Part shown: one piece after another, positions 11,005-21,700 of the stretch
Numbering within the stretch: the stretch's first letter is position 1
Layout: the number at the start of each line of letters is the position of its first letter
Assembly: GCF_040869045.1 (NCBI RefSeq)
Contig: NC_090323.1
Location: forward strand, 158,058,426 to 158,122,425
DNA length: 64,000 nt
Direction: 5' to 3'
Source: Eurosta solidaginis
Lineage: Eukaryota; Arthropoda; Insecta; Diptera; Tephritidae
The notes under the pieces: model-generated
The model's input: the letters and a program-made list of their open reading frames with translations, nothing else
Told to the model about the DNA's origin: nothing
The model's database searches: none
Translations under genes and position numbers: made by a program

Positions 11005-11780
11005 CTTGTTTTCGTTTGTTTAATTTCAAAAACGAAAAAAAAGCGATAATTGTACCGTCCGGTTTTTCGCTAATAGGGGGACTCATGATAGCATATAAAC
11101 TTATAAGGTGTAAAATTATATCCATTTACACACGCAGTTATATGAACGCGCCCAGTAATACTCTTGATAAACTTGATTGTTTTTCAGCTGTGTTATTTCC
11201 AAAAAAATTTTTTTGATTGTTATACAAATTAAAAAATACCAAGATTAAGTGTAAAATCAAAACTAAAACTCCTTTACTTGCTGATGTTGGAGATTTTTGA
11301 TGAAAATGCCGTCTGTAATGTCTGCAAGGTTGCATTCCTTTGAGTTTACCGCGTTTACACAATGAAATGTGCGCGTAAATTTATACAAATCGTGTAAATG
11401 ATTTTTCATACAAAATTTGACAGCTCGTGCGTAAACTAGATAAATTTATACGTTTACACACTTTATAAGGCATTTATACGGTTACATGAGTCCCCCTAAT
11501 AACTTTAAAAACATTTAAAAAAAATAGTTTCCGCTAATGAATTCTGAATCTTGACGAAAATACGCGTCTTTGGATACTAGTTTCGACAAGTTCGACGCGA
11601 ATTTTAAGTGCAAAACTTAAGTCGTAATATTACCAAATTTCGGTATTTAAAAGCTATTTTTTCATAAACCAAGAGTTTCCTAGAGTTGCGGATGATAATT
11701 TTGTAATTTTTAGGACTCTCCCCACCCCCGAAAAAAAAAAGTTGGAAAATCGTGGCACCTTATATAAAATATTCCCCTTT
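11005..11780 (-). repeat. Dispersed repeat R1, copy 3, split by a MITE
   Basis: This is the reverse complement of 6745-7105, interrupted by the 423-bp MITE at 11075-11497. Its right end lies about 400 bp upstream of the Usp5 start codon. Confidence 0.75.
11075..11497. mobile_element. 423-bp MITE with AGGGGGACTCATG ends and 3-bp duplication
   Basis: The ends are AGGGGGACTCATG and its exact complement. AAT flanks both sides (11072-11074 and 11498-11500), and the uninterrupted R1 copy near 7034-7042 has a single AAT at the equivalent place. A near-identical second copy is at 54036-54461. Internally, TTTACAC and GTAAA motifs recur near both ends. The 74-codon minus-strand frame is shared with the second copy, but the copies are too similar for that to show selection. 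Confidence 0.85.
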
Positions 11781-12188
11781 TAAAATATGTAAATATTGCA
11801 ATATACCAGTCGTTTAGAAAAATGTTTGAAAAACATTTTTGAACAAATAATTTAAGTAATCGAACAGCGATTGAACAAGTGATCGAGGCTGTTTACTATT
11901 GTGAACGTTTTTATAAAACATTCGCCACTTGTATGAATTCACAATGCCATGTACTCAACGATCGACCAACAGTTGTGTTGCTGGTAAAGCTCTCAATCTG
12001 TCATCATCCGATTGTATTCCACTCTTTTCATTTACAATTCTTAAGAAATTTCTTACACTGACGCATAGATTTTCAATTTGCTGAATAATTGCAAAAATAA
12101 TAAGGTTTATATCAATTTCTTTACATTAAATACATTGTAGAGCAACAACATTTTTATTGTTGTTCACGAATATTCTAAGTACGAAGTG

Positions 12189-15100
12189 ATGGAATTGCTA
12201 CAAAAACATTTAACAAAAATTCGAGTCCCCAGCGAAAATACACCGATCTATAAGGATGAATGTGTCTACTCGTATGATACACCGGAAACTCCAACTGGAC
12301 TATACGTTAGCTTAAGCAGCTTCCTTAGTTTTGGCGAAGCTTATGTTAAACGATATGCTGAGAAGACTGGTAATGCAGTATTTTTACATATACATCGCAT
12401 TAAAACACCCAAGGATGGTGCGGCTAGTGGTGTTTGCGCTAATGAAGGTGGGCCAGAGCGCAAAATAACGCGATTGGCCATTGGCGTAGAGGGTGGCTAT
12501 AATGATGCAAACGAAAAGAAATATGATATTAAAGATACCTTGAGTATTGTTGTAATGCCTGATTTGGGTAAGAAATTGCAATACCCTGATGAACAATTAC
12601 CGCTAATTGTAACACAAAGCGTCGAAGCATTACTGACGCAGGAATCGGCTATAGCTAAATTAGAGAAACAAGTGTTAACAGGTTCGATATCAAGTTGAAG
12701 AAATTCAAAGTTATGTGCTCCTATATTCATTTATCTGTTCTACTCTACTACGTAGGCACTTGGGATGGTGAGGTGCGTCAGGTGTCCAAATATTCGGATA
12801 CTTTACTCCAGCTAGATAATGGCAAAAGAATACCACCATCGGGCTGGAAATGCGAAAAGTGTGATTTAAAAAATAATTTGTGGTTAAATTTAACTGATGG
12901 TTCAATATTGTGTGGGCGTAAATTTTTCGACGGCTCAGGTGGTAATGATCATGCTGTTGAGCATTACCGCGAAGTGGGCTATCCTCTAGCAGTAAAATTA
13001 GGCACAATTTCAGCTGATGGCAAACCTGATGTTTTTTCATATCCTGAAGATGATATGGTTAATGATACGCATTTAGAAAAACATCTAGCACACTTTGGTA
13101 TTAATATGGCTGCTATGAAGAAAAGTGAAAAGTCGATGGTTGAGTTGGAGCTTGAAATTAATCAACGAATAGGCGAATGGTCGTTGTTGACAGAAAGTGA
13201 TAGTGAGCTCCAACCGCTTGCTGGTCCTGGTTATACGGGTATGCGGAATTTGGGCAATTCGTGCTATATCAATAGCGTGATGCAGGTGAGTCAAGTAATA
13301 TTAACTGACAGGCATATCGCAGGTTGAGCTGGATAATATGATGTTTGCCATCACTTTCAATTTCTTTCGTTAATATTGAACGTCTTCTGGATAATAGACC
13401 AGTAAAACTGTTGCATTAACATTATTCGCACATTTCATAGGTATCATATGGGGATCCATCAAATGGACATACGTTTCCAATACCACTGAACCGTTGATAA
13501 ATAAAAGGTCTAACTTGTTACAATGTCCATAACGGGCGTTATCGCTACAAACAAAAAAAAACAAGCAAAGAATATTTGATAGGTAAGAGGTCAATGCGCA
13601 AGGTTTAAGACAATCTAAGTCGCTGCTAGGAGGTTATAGTAAAATTCGGCAACAATAGGTCTTTCTAAAAACAACCTAAGTATTCATACAGAGCATTGTA
13701 GACTCAACAGCCAAATGCAGAAATTGGACATACAATCAAATGAAAAAGTGATCGAAGGAGAAAAACTTAAGAAAGAAACGGGTAGAATTAGAAAGAGGTA
13801 GAGAGGGGGAAAGAAGCAGTTAGATAAAATAAGATATAGAGAAAGAGAAATAGATGGAGGTAGAGAGTGAGAGATTGAGCTAGTGTCAGAAAAAGAGGTG
13901 TAAAGGCACAGGGCGAGGGAGATTGGACCTATACCAGGGCTCTTCAAAATTGTAAGTGCGCCTGTATTAGAGCGCAATCGACGCCATGATCGTGCGGGTG
14001 AATTGATGTTTCGTTTATTCGCTTACTAGCAAGCAACGAGCTAACAACAAGCATATGTATCCGGCATAATTATTCATACATATTTTGATACCGATAAACC
14101 GATACCCATCACCGATGTTGCTACGCCAAGTGCCCAGCGGCGACTAACTCAATTAACGACGACAGAGTGAATCATATGCGTGTGAAATGAGAGGGTTCAA
14201 TTGTGCTATGAAATGAAGAGCCCTGACCTATACTCATTAACTCCTATACTGAGCGGGAAAAGTTATTTAGGTTAAAGCCGCGGAGGCCTTGCCTGTTATA
14301 AAATGTGATTGAAGTTTGCAGTTTCGAAGGTTTTAGGGATGAAACTTATTATTTAAGCGTCAGTCGGCCAAGTACCAGAGAGACCCGGATTTATATCCGA
14401 CAAAGTGCTGCTCATATTTGTAAGACTCTCAATCCTAAAACCTGTTCTTTTAAATTGTTCTTATAAATCCCATCCAGCCATCTACTCCAATATCGTTTGT
14501 TTTTTCTTATGCAACAGGTAATATTCACTCTCACCGATTTCATTAAACGTTATGTGGGTGAAGGTGCTGACAAATATTTCAATGCATTCCCGTCTGATCC
14601 TGCCAATGATTTCAATATACAAATGTCTAAGTTAGGAAATGGTTTGTGGTCTGGTAAATATAGTAGCATTTCAGAAAATTCGCTCGATTCAGAGTGTACT
14701 GGCATTTCACCGGCAATGTTCAAAAACGTTATTGGAAAAAATCATCCCGATTTTAGTACAAAACAACAACAAGACGCCTATGACTTTTATTTACATCTCA
14801 TCAATATTATCGAACGAAATTCACGCAATGAAAAGAATCCAGTGGATGCGCTCACCATCAACTTCGAAGAGCGTGTGGAATGTATGAGTAGTAAAAAAGT
14901 GAAGTATACACGACGTGATGATTATTGTCTGCCACTTCAAATACCCATGGAAAAGGCTACGAATTTGGATGAAGTGAAAGAATATTTAGAGCGTAAAAAT
15001 GCTGAGAGTGCCAACACAGGCGCTGTAGATAAAAATGTTGTGCGCCATAAAGTGCCACTGCACGCTTGCTTAGAACGTTTCTTTGCATCAGAAGTACTTG

Positions 15101-15933
15101 ACCAATTCTATTCATCTGCTGCAAATTGTGTGACGACCGCTAAAAAATCAACACGCATCGTTAATATGCCAGATTTCTTAATGCTACATTTGCGTAAATT
15201 TACGTTGGGCGCTGATTGGGTACCTAAAAAACTAGATGTATCCATTGATATGCCTGATGAATTAGATTTAAGCAGTTGGCGTGCCAGTGGCATGCAATCG
15301 CATGAGCAACCGCTGCCAGATGCAGACGATAAACCTAAATTCGCATTTGATGAAAATCTAATGGGCGAACTTATGCAAATGGGGTTTCCACCAGAAGCAT
15401 GTAAACGCGCGGTTTTTTATACGAAAAATATAAGTCTAGAAGCTGCATCAAATTGGTTAATGGAACATATTGGAGATAATGATATTTCAGAACCATTTAC
15501 CTTGCCTGCGAATAGTGCAAAGACGACTGACTTCATTGCAAATCCAGAAAGTGTTGCTATGCTTATGAGTATGGGCTTTGAAGAGCGGCAAGCAACCAAA
15601 GCGCTCAAAGCTACTGATGGTAATATCGAACGTGCAACAGATTGGATTTTTTCACATGCTGATGATATGGATACAGATGACAATCAAACACAAAATCAAG
15701 TTGACAGTAATAACGCTTCTGCTGCATCAAAGAAAACATACCGTGATGGTGTGGGAAAATATAAACTTGTAGGATTTGTCTCACATATGGGAACATCAGC
15801 TCAAGTTGGACATTATGTATGTCACATACAAAAGGATGGACGTTGGGTAATTTTCAACGATAGTAAAGTTGCACTATCTCAAAATCCGCCAAAGGATCTG
15901 GGCTATTTATATTTCTACAAACGCTGCGAGTAG
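12189..15933 (+). CDS. Usp5: Ubiquitin carboxyl-terminal hydrolase 5 (isopeptidase T)
   Basis: Deubiquitinase that disassembles free, unanchored polyubiquitin chains and recycles ubiquitin in cytosol and nucleus. Exons are 12189-12681, 12756-13285 and 14518-15933 (introns 74 and 1232 bp, GT/AG), giving 812 residues, close to the family length. The start is the ATG at 12189, which opens MELLQKHLTKIRVP. Domains in order: N-terminal variant UBP finger; ZnF-UBP at about 193-270 (Cys197, Cys200, Cys217, His230) that recognises the free ubiquitin C-terminus; USP catalytic core with Cys334 in GNLGNSCYINS's NSCYINS box, QQQDAYDFYLHL, and His773 in GHYVCH; and two UBA domains inside the core at about 617-665 and 683-725, each with an MGF motif. 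The GNSCY box ends exactly at the second splice site. All expected catalytic residues are present, so the gene looks functional. It faces ALG2 tail to tail. Confidence 0.95.
13780..13920. repeat. Purine-rich tract in Usp5 intron 2
   Basis: A GA-rich, nearly pyrimidine-free segment (repeated AGAGAG and AGAAAG) within the 1232-bp intron. The rest of the intron, 13286-14517, has no recognised gene or terminal repeats. Confidence 0.6.
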
Positions 15934-16117
15934 ATTGCTTGAAGAAGGTTGAGCTGAGTACATAGTTAAAAAAAAATTTGGAAACTAAATATGTATGTGC
16001 ATTTCTAACGAACTTGCCTTTATTATAACATGCTATACTATTTTATTGAAATCTTTAAAGTACGACACTTAGTATTAAATCTAAAGAACTGAGAAAACAA
16101 GAAAAAATTTAATACTT

Positions 16118-16123
16118 AATAAA
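16118..16123 (+). terminator. Likely Usp5 polyadenylation signal
   Basis: AATAAA lies 185 bp after the Usp5 stop codon, followed by a T-rich stretch at 16144-16155. A second AATAAA lies further on near 16229. Confidence 0.5.
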
Positions 16124-16309
16124 TTTAGCTTGGTTTGCAATTCTTTTTTTTTTTTAGATAATGGCTGGGATTGTTTGATCCCACTGCCAATACGATATGG
16201 CTATTGTATGAATTGCAGGTTCGACGAATAAAACTTTTATTGTGAAAAATGTATGTCAAGAATGAATTGATTTGCTTGTACTATGAAATTTGGAAATTGG
16301 CCGACGCGC

Positions 16310-16440
16310 TCATGCTATAGATCCAAAGTACTGACGAGACATAATGCCTGTCGTAATAGGCGACTAAAATAACCAAATGATTCAAGTGGTTGTGTAGCGC
16401 GAACCTTTCAAGGGGTTACCAGCGCAGTTATTAGTTAACA
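16310..16440 (+). repeat. Fragment of retroposon family H (head region)
   Basis: It contains ATGCCTGTCGTAATAGGCGAC followed by a GTAGCGC...CCAGCGCA segment. The same order is found in reverse in the 408-bp element at 34054-34461, and the head is also found at the start of 51437-52928. This copy is degraded. Confidence 0.6.
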
Positions 16441-16535
16441 ACCCCTGGATTCCAAGTTTCGTAAATAAAAGTTGTGTTGGGTCATTATGCTTATGAGCAA
16501 ATATAAAAAGACCTCATTTTAGATACCAAACTTCT

Positions 16536-17005
16536 GTGATATGGCGTGAACCGCCGGACTATCACAGCGACTGTTATTTCTGTGTGGTAAACATAACAGG
16601 AATAAACCGCAAAAATCACTATAAATGGATTTATCCCAAACTACTGACTGCTCTTCGACTATTTCGCCAAACTCTGAACCCAGTACATCTCGGCATCATT
16701 CAGAGGATTTCAAGAACATTTCCAAAACTGAATTTTGAAAAGGTTAAAGCTGAGATTTTCGATTACCCATAAATAAGAGAAGTAGTTTGTGATCCATAAA
16801 TCACTAGACGCCTGTAAGCACCTAAACACTACATGGGTCGAGTTCGTTTGGGTTGTAAAAAGTTGTTATGAAACAGGAAGTTACCTAGCTAGGAGCAGGG
16901 CGAGTGTTCACCAGGACCTTCGCATTATGGATGAGCGATATTAAGGACACTGAAACACATGTGTCTTAGGTGATTACTACTGGAGTATTCAGAGTAGTGC
17001 TACAG
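16536..17005 (+). pseudogene. Decayed copy of a repeated arthropod gene family with a DCYFC motif
   Basis: The first frame (16536-16772) contains WREPPDYHSDCYFC followed by a Lys-rich stretch and YP. Further on, short pieces in shifting frames give PQIRE, HQDLRIMDERY and GDYYWSI in the same order as in a family I recognise from many arthropod genomes, where it is multicopy and probably comes from a mobile element. The function of that family is unknown to me. At least two frame changes and several stops separate the pieces, so this copy is dead. The identification is from memory of the motif order, not from a search. Confidence 0.55.
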
Positions 17006-17364
17006 AATCAACTCATAAAAGAAAATCTCTTAAAAAAAATTTTACCCACTGTTATTGGTAATAGCAACGTGTATTAATTGAAAAATAATTATTTTCCCCT
17101 AAAAACTTTACTATTAAATATTTCGGAAACTAGAGTTGCTAGGAAAAACAGCTTCTCTTCAAAAATCAGGGTAAAAAGTACTTTAACAATAATGCATAAA
17201 AGCCCATTCAACAGAACCTGTGTCGACATTGTAATTTTCATTACTTTGAAATCGCCAATCATATATTTTCATGGCATTTTTTAAAATAGTCGAATTTTTG
17301 ACGCTGAACCCAAATAAGTTAATGGCTTCCCTACGACGACTAGCGTCATCTCATTTTCTTGTAG

Positions 17365-17640
17365 CTATACGGAGACACCCCGAAGGTTTTGAGGTGTTCT
17401 ATCGATGCTGACGATCCTTTGCCGGATTCCGATCCGGTGTGTTCCGGAAAATATCATTATTATGGTACTAGCCCTACCATCGCAGGAAACGATTTGATAT
17501 TACATTAAACCTTCTAGATCAACCATTTCACTGCTTCTGTGAGGAACTTGGAGTCGCCAGGTCCCCGCCTGCTATAAATTGCGCTGACAATCCCTTGAAT
17601 GGATTGCGCTGTATAATCCGTGGGAACCCGATTTTGTTTC
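17365..17640 (-). repeat. Family H fragment (body region), reverse orientation
   Basis: It resembles 34060-34390 along most of its length, including CCTTTGCCGGATTCCGATCC, a GGAACTTGGAGTCGCCAG-type segment, and a terminal GCGCTG motif. It lies in the same orientation as that element, which is minus relative to the (AAC)n tail. Confidence 0.6.
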
Positions 17641-17704
17641 TTGTTGCATAGCTTTGCAAATTCTGCTCAAACGCATTTTTTTAATACTGCACTAGTACCG
17701 GCGG

Positions 17705-17946
17705 CCACCGTGGTGTGATGGTAGCGTGCTCCGCCTACCACACCGTATGCCCTGGGTTCACACCCCGGGCAAAGCAACATCAAAATTTTAGAAATAGGGT
17801 TTTTCAATTAGAAGAAAATTTTTCTAAGCGGGGTCGCCCCTCGGCAGTGTTTGACAAGCGCTCCGGGTGTATTTCTGCCATGCAAAACTCTCAGTGAAAA
17901 CTCATCTGCCTTGCAGATGCCGTTCGGAGTCGGCATAAAACATGTA
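17705..17946 (+). mobile_element. tRNA-derived SINE, 5' part
   Basis: The first ~65 bp resemble a tRNA gene with an internal RNA polymerase III promoter: an A box like TGGTGTGATGG at 17711 and a B box like GGTTCACACCC near 17755. A body shared with 30302-30530 follows (CGGCAGTGTTTGACAAGCGC and CTGCCTTGCAGATGCCGTTC). It stops at CATGTA, where a LINE has inserted. The remaining ~105 bp resume at 27507, so the full element is about 350 bp. The SINE class rests on the A and B boxes and multiple copies. Confidence 0.75.
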
Positions 17947-18111
17947 TGTATATGTATGTATGTATGTATAATTTATTCAGTCTATGATTAAACAATCTTA
18001 CAGACTAGAATACAAAAGCAAATAAATACTTAAACAAATAATCAACTGAAAACCACAACGAATAACGTAAGTAACATGACTAGCGAAAACAAAAGATAAT
18101 GCAAGTAAAGA

Positions 18112-20955
18112 TTATAGGACCTCTTGCAAAGTTGACTTGGAGATGCTTCTCGACAAAGAAAAATCAATAAAAAACCTCCTTGATAGTCTATTAAATTCAT
18201 TTAGTACCCGAAAAATTGGGTCAAGATTACAATAATTAGCCCTGCAAGCACTCATGTAAAATGGAAAAAATGTTCGAAGACTCCGATTAGGTACATTAAA
18301 TGACACCTTCGCTAAGAGAACTGGGCAATCAAGAGAGCCAACTATTAGATCATAGATGAACATTAGCAGATGTTCTATCCTTCTGGATTCGATAGGTTGG
18401 AGATTTATGAGTAAGCAGCGCGAGTGATAGGATGGAATTGGGTCGTCAAAGTTGAGTGAAAATAGACAAAAACGAGTAAATTTTCTTTGAACCCTTTCAA
18501 TTCTGGCAGCATAGCAGCTATAGATAGGATTCCAAACAATTGAGGCGTATTCTAGTTTTCAACGAACGAGAGAGGTATAAAGAGCCTTCCTTGTATAAGG
18601 ATCCTTAAAGTCTTTTGCATATCTACGAAGAAACGCAAGGTTTCTGTAAGCCTTGGGAAGCATATAAGAGATATGATTGACAAAAGAGAAAGAGGAATCA
18701 AAAACAACACCTAAGTCAATAAATTCATTAACCGAAACCAGTCGAGCACCTGCGATATCGTAGAGGGTGGAATATAAGTTAGATGATTTAGTAAACGACA
18801 TGTGGAAACATTTATTCACATTGAGGAAGAGATTATTGGCATTACACCATTCAATAAGATTATTTAGGTCATTTTGTAGGAGTAGGGAATCCGACTCGCC
18901 ATTAACTCTATGAAATAACTTTAAATCATCTGCATATAGAAGGAAAGAGGACGAAAAAAAACAGGAACCAATATCATTTATAACAAGCACAAACAACAAA
19001 GGCCCGAGAATGCATAAAAAGGTAGGGACTTGCGGCCCTCGATTTCAACACATAGAGACCGGTTCGATAGATACTATTTTAACCAAGATAAGAATACAGA
19101 GTGAAATCCAATATACTCAAGTTTAGATAGTAAGATTTGATGTGAAACTTTATCAAAAGCCTTTGAGAAGTCGGTATATATGGTATCAACCTGGCAGCCA
19201 TCCTTAAATGCAGAGATACAGAAATCAGAAAACGACCCTAGATTAGTGGCAGTAGAGCGGCCAGCAACAAACCCATGTTGACGCGGGTCAATCACCCTTT
19301 TATGGATAAAAGACAACTCCTTTATGATTTTTTCGAAAAGCTTTGAGCATACTGTGAGTTTGGCAATCGGCCTATAGTTAGAAATGTCATTTTTATTACC
19401 AGATTTAAAAATAGGACAAATTGAGCTCCTTTTCCATCTATCGATAAAAGTTCCAGAGGACAGAGATAAATTGAAGATATGGCAAATGGGAGTGCAGAGA
19501 GTTAAACTACAATGCTTCAGTAAGAAGGCGCAAAGGCCATCAGTGTCACAACTTAGCGAGGGTTTAAGGAAAGCATAGCATTGCGAACATCATCCTCTGA
19601 GATAATGAGGGAGCCAAAATCAATCTGATCACAAAGTCCCGAGCGTGAATGAGAGCCAGCCAAACCTACATTGGCATCATCAAAGTTAGATTTAAAGAAT
19701 TCCGCAAAAAGCTCAACTGTTTCAGTTAGCGACTGGGAGCTTACCCCATTAAAGGTCATACAGATCGGAATATTCGTTGAACCACGTTTGGAGCGGATAA
19801 AGTTCCAAAAGGCTATTGGATTTTCTTTAAGCTCATCTTCGAGCCTACGCATGTAGCGATTATAAAGAAATTTATCGAGAACATTAAACTGCCGCACACT
19901 ATTAATGTACTGTTCCCTAAGAGAAATGTTTTCCCTGTTTGCCTTATATAATTTATTGAATTTGTTACGCTTGTTCTTCAACCTCTTAAGCGTTATGTTA
20001 TACCAAGGTAATTTATGCAACCTAGGCCTAAAATGAGGCACTGTACTATGAAATATTTCAGACAACTTCGATAAGAAAAGGGCATAACACATGCTGACGT
20101 CATTAGAGAGAAATATATTTGCCCAGTTAAGTGCAAGTAAGACATTGTTCAACTCAAAGAAATCAGTAAGACGAAAGTTAAAAGGAGAGTTATCCAATGG
20201 CGTCAGCGTAGGGATAGCAGCAAAGGTATTTAATTGAATAACAAGCGGTAAGTGATATCTATCAGATGGACACACAGGAAGAGTACTCTCAGAGAGATCA
20301 AATATTAAATTCTCATCGACAAACACTAGATCAAGCAACCTCGAAGGAGTATTAAATAAATTATTGATTTGAATCAAATCGCAACTTAAAATATTATCTA
20401 TAAGATTGATTTCATAAGAACGGGTGACATTCGTAGGAGTTAGAATACCATTACATTGAAAGTCTGACCAAACAATATTAGGCAGATTGAAATCACCAAG
20501 TATGCAAAAACTCGCATCAGGGTGGCTTTCGCATAGATTGACGATGTTCTCGACATGAGATGAGTATAAGGAATCACCACTGTTCGGCGGTATGTACGAG
20601 CAACATATGAAAGTTGAACTAGAGGATCTGGAAATACAGACGCACAGCTGATCTAGTAATGAATCATGATGTAGAAGTTGACACCTCGATGAATGCAAAT
20701 TTCTGTTAACTGCAATCAACACTCCACCCCCTTTCTTTTGACCAGTTTTCACGGAGTCTCGATCTTTCCGGAAGGTTAGGAATAACTTAGAGTCAAAGTA
20801 TTCTTCATCAAAGAAGTCTTCATTGAGCCACGTTTCCACAATGACTTAAACGTCATAGTCCATACGAGACGAGTTAAAAGAAAATCATTAGAATTGGTGC
20901 GCATGCCGCCGACATTTTGAAAGTAGACTTTCAAACGTTGTTGAGTTGATCATTA
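18112..20955 (-). pseudogene. LINE ORF2 remnant: endonuclease and reverse transcriptase
   Basis: From the minus strand. The N-terminus near 20955-20860 gives a VYFQNVGG motif in one frame. The endonuclease then continues from 20839 (ETWLNEDFF, later GDFNLP and a SDRYHLP motif). The reverse transcriptase follows in pieces: GFVAGRSTATN and DFSKAFDKVSH at 19316-19074, then YADD with its surrounding palm motif at 18999-18559. A last piece at 18363-18112 covers the C-terminal region. An in-frame TAA (complement of 20846-20848) and at least three frame changes break the gene. Motifs fit the Jockey/CR1 group, in which ORF2 nicks target DNA and copies the RNA. Confidence 0.85.
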
Positions 20956-21099
20956 CGTGAACCTACGATACCGATGGGTTTTCTCCGATTTTTGGAAAAA
21001 ACCTCTCACTATTAGCAGCAATTGTCGAATAATTAGAATGAGTAATAACAAATCCGCTCTGTATGGAATCGCCCGCTGGGGGTGCAGAACCTTTCGATC

Positions 21100-21240
21100 T
21101 CACTTTTTTTTTGTTGACGTATTTGAAGAATTGATTATGTTAGATGTCAGAGCATTTGACAATGATGATTGTGTAATAGTTGCAGGTGAAGAAGTAATTG
21201 CATTATTTGTCAGGTCGTGGGTCGTCCCCGCGTTGGGCTT
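21100..21240 (-). pseudogene. LINE ORF1 C-terminal piece (Ser/Thr/Asn-rich)
   Basis: The minus strand encodes a stretch with PATITQSSLSNALTSN, which also occurs in similar form in the ORF1 piece near 26700. It ties the right and left halves of the LINE together across element A. Confidence 0.6.
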
Positions 21241-21299
21241 CATTCAGTCCTTGGCCCGCTTTGATGTAGAGAGCCTCACATGTTGAGGTGGAGTACGCT

Positions 21300-21700
21300 G
21301 TTAAAACAGCAATATTAAAATAAATTTTTTGCTCGTTCAAAATATATGAACAAAAAACCGAAAAGTTACCAGCGGTCCCTCCTAAGCTGGAGGTGGTATC
21401 CACAGCACGTTTGCGCAGAACACCTTTCTACGTTGGTGGCCTCCGGCCGCGCTTATAAAACAGTACCCTGGGTGGGTCCAACACCGGTTTGGAGACCAAA
21501 ACTATATCCACGCAAAACACTTATGTTCACAGTTTTTTTGTTGGGTATCCAACATAACAACAATCACATGAAAATCACCAACTTCCACTGCAAATATCTC
21601 TGGACAGAGATACAATTTTTATTTTTCGCCTTCGGAGTATTGTTCTCGAGATTAATACGCGTCCCTTGAAACCTCTCTCGATATTTTTTTTTTTGGGAGC
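21300..21700. repeat. Small repeat insertion next to element A
   Basis: It contains CCTTTCTACGTTGGTGGCCT and a GCCGCGCTTATAAAACAG-type segment that resembles the 200-bp tandem unit at 7721-8175 in reverse. It interrupts the LINE between ORF1 and ORF2. The boundaries are not defined. Confidence 0.45.

Noticed and set aside
11138..11362. 74-codon minus-strand frame also present at 54102-54326
   Set aside because: Lies in two very similar copies of a MITE; conservation reflects recent copying and there is no known domain.
17947..17970. (TATG)n microsatellite considered as the SINE tail
   Set aside because: The unbroken SINE continues past this point without it; in reverse it is the LINE's 3' tail.
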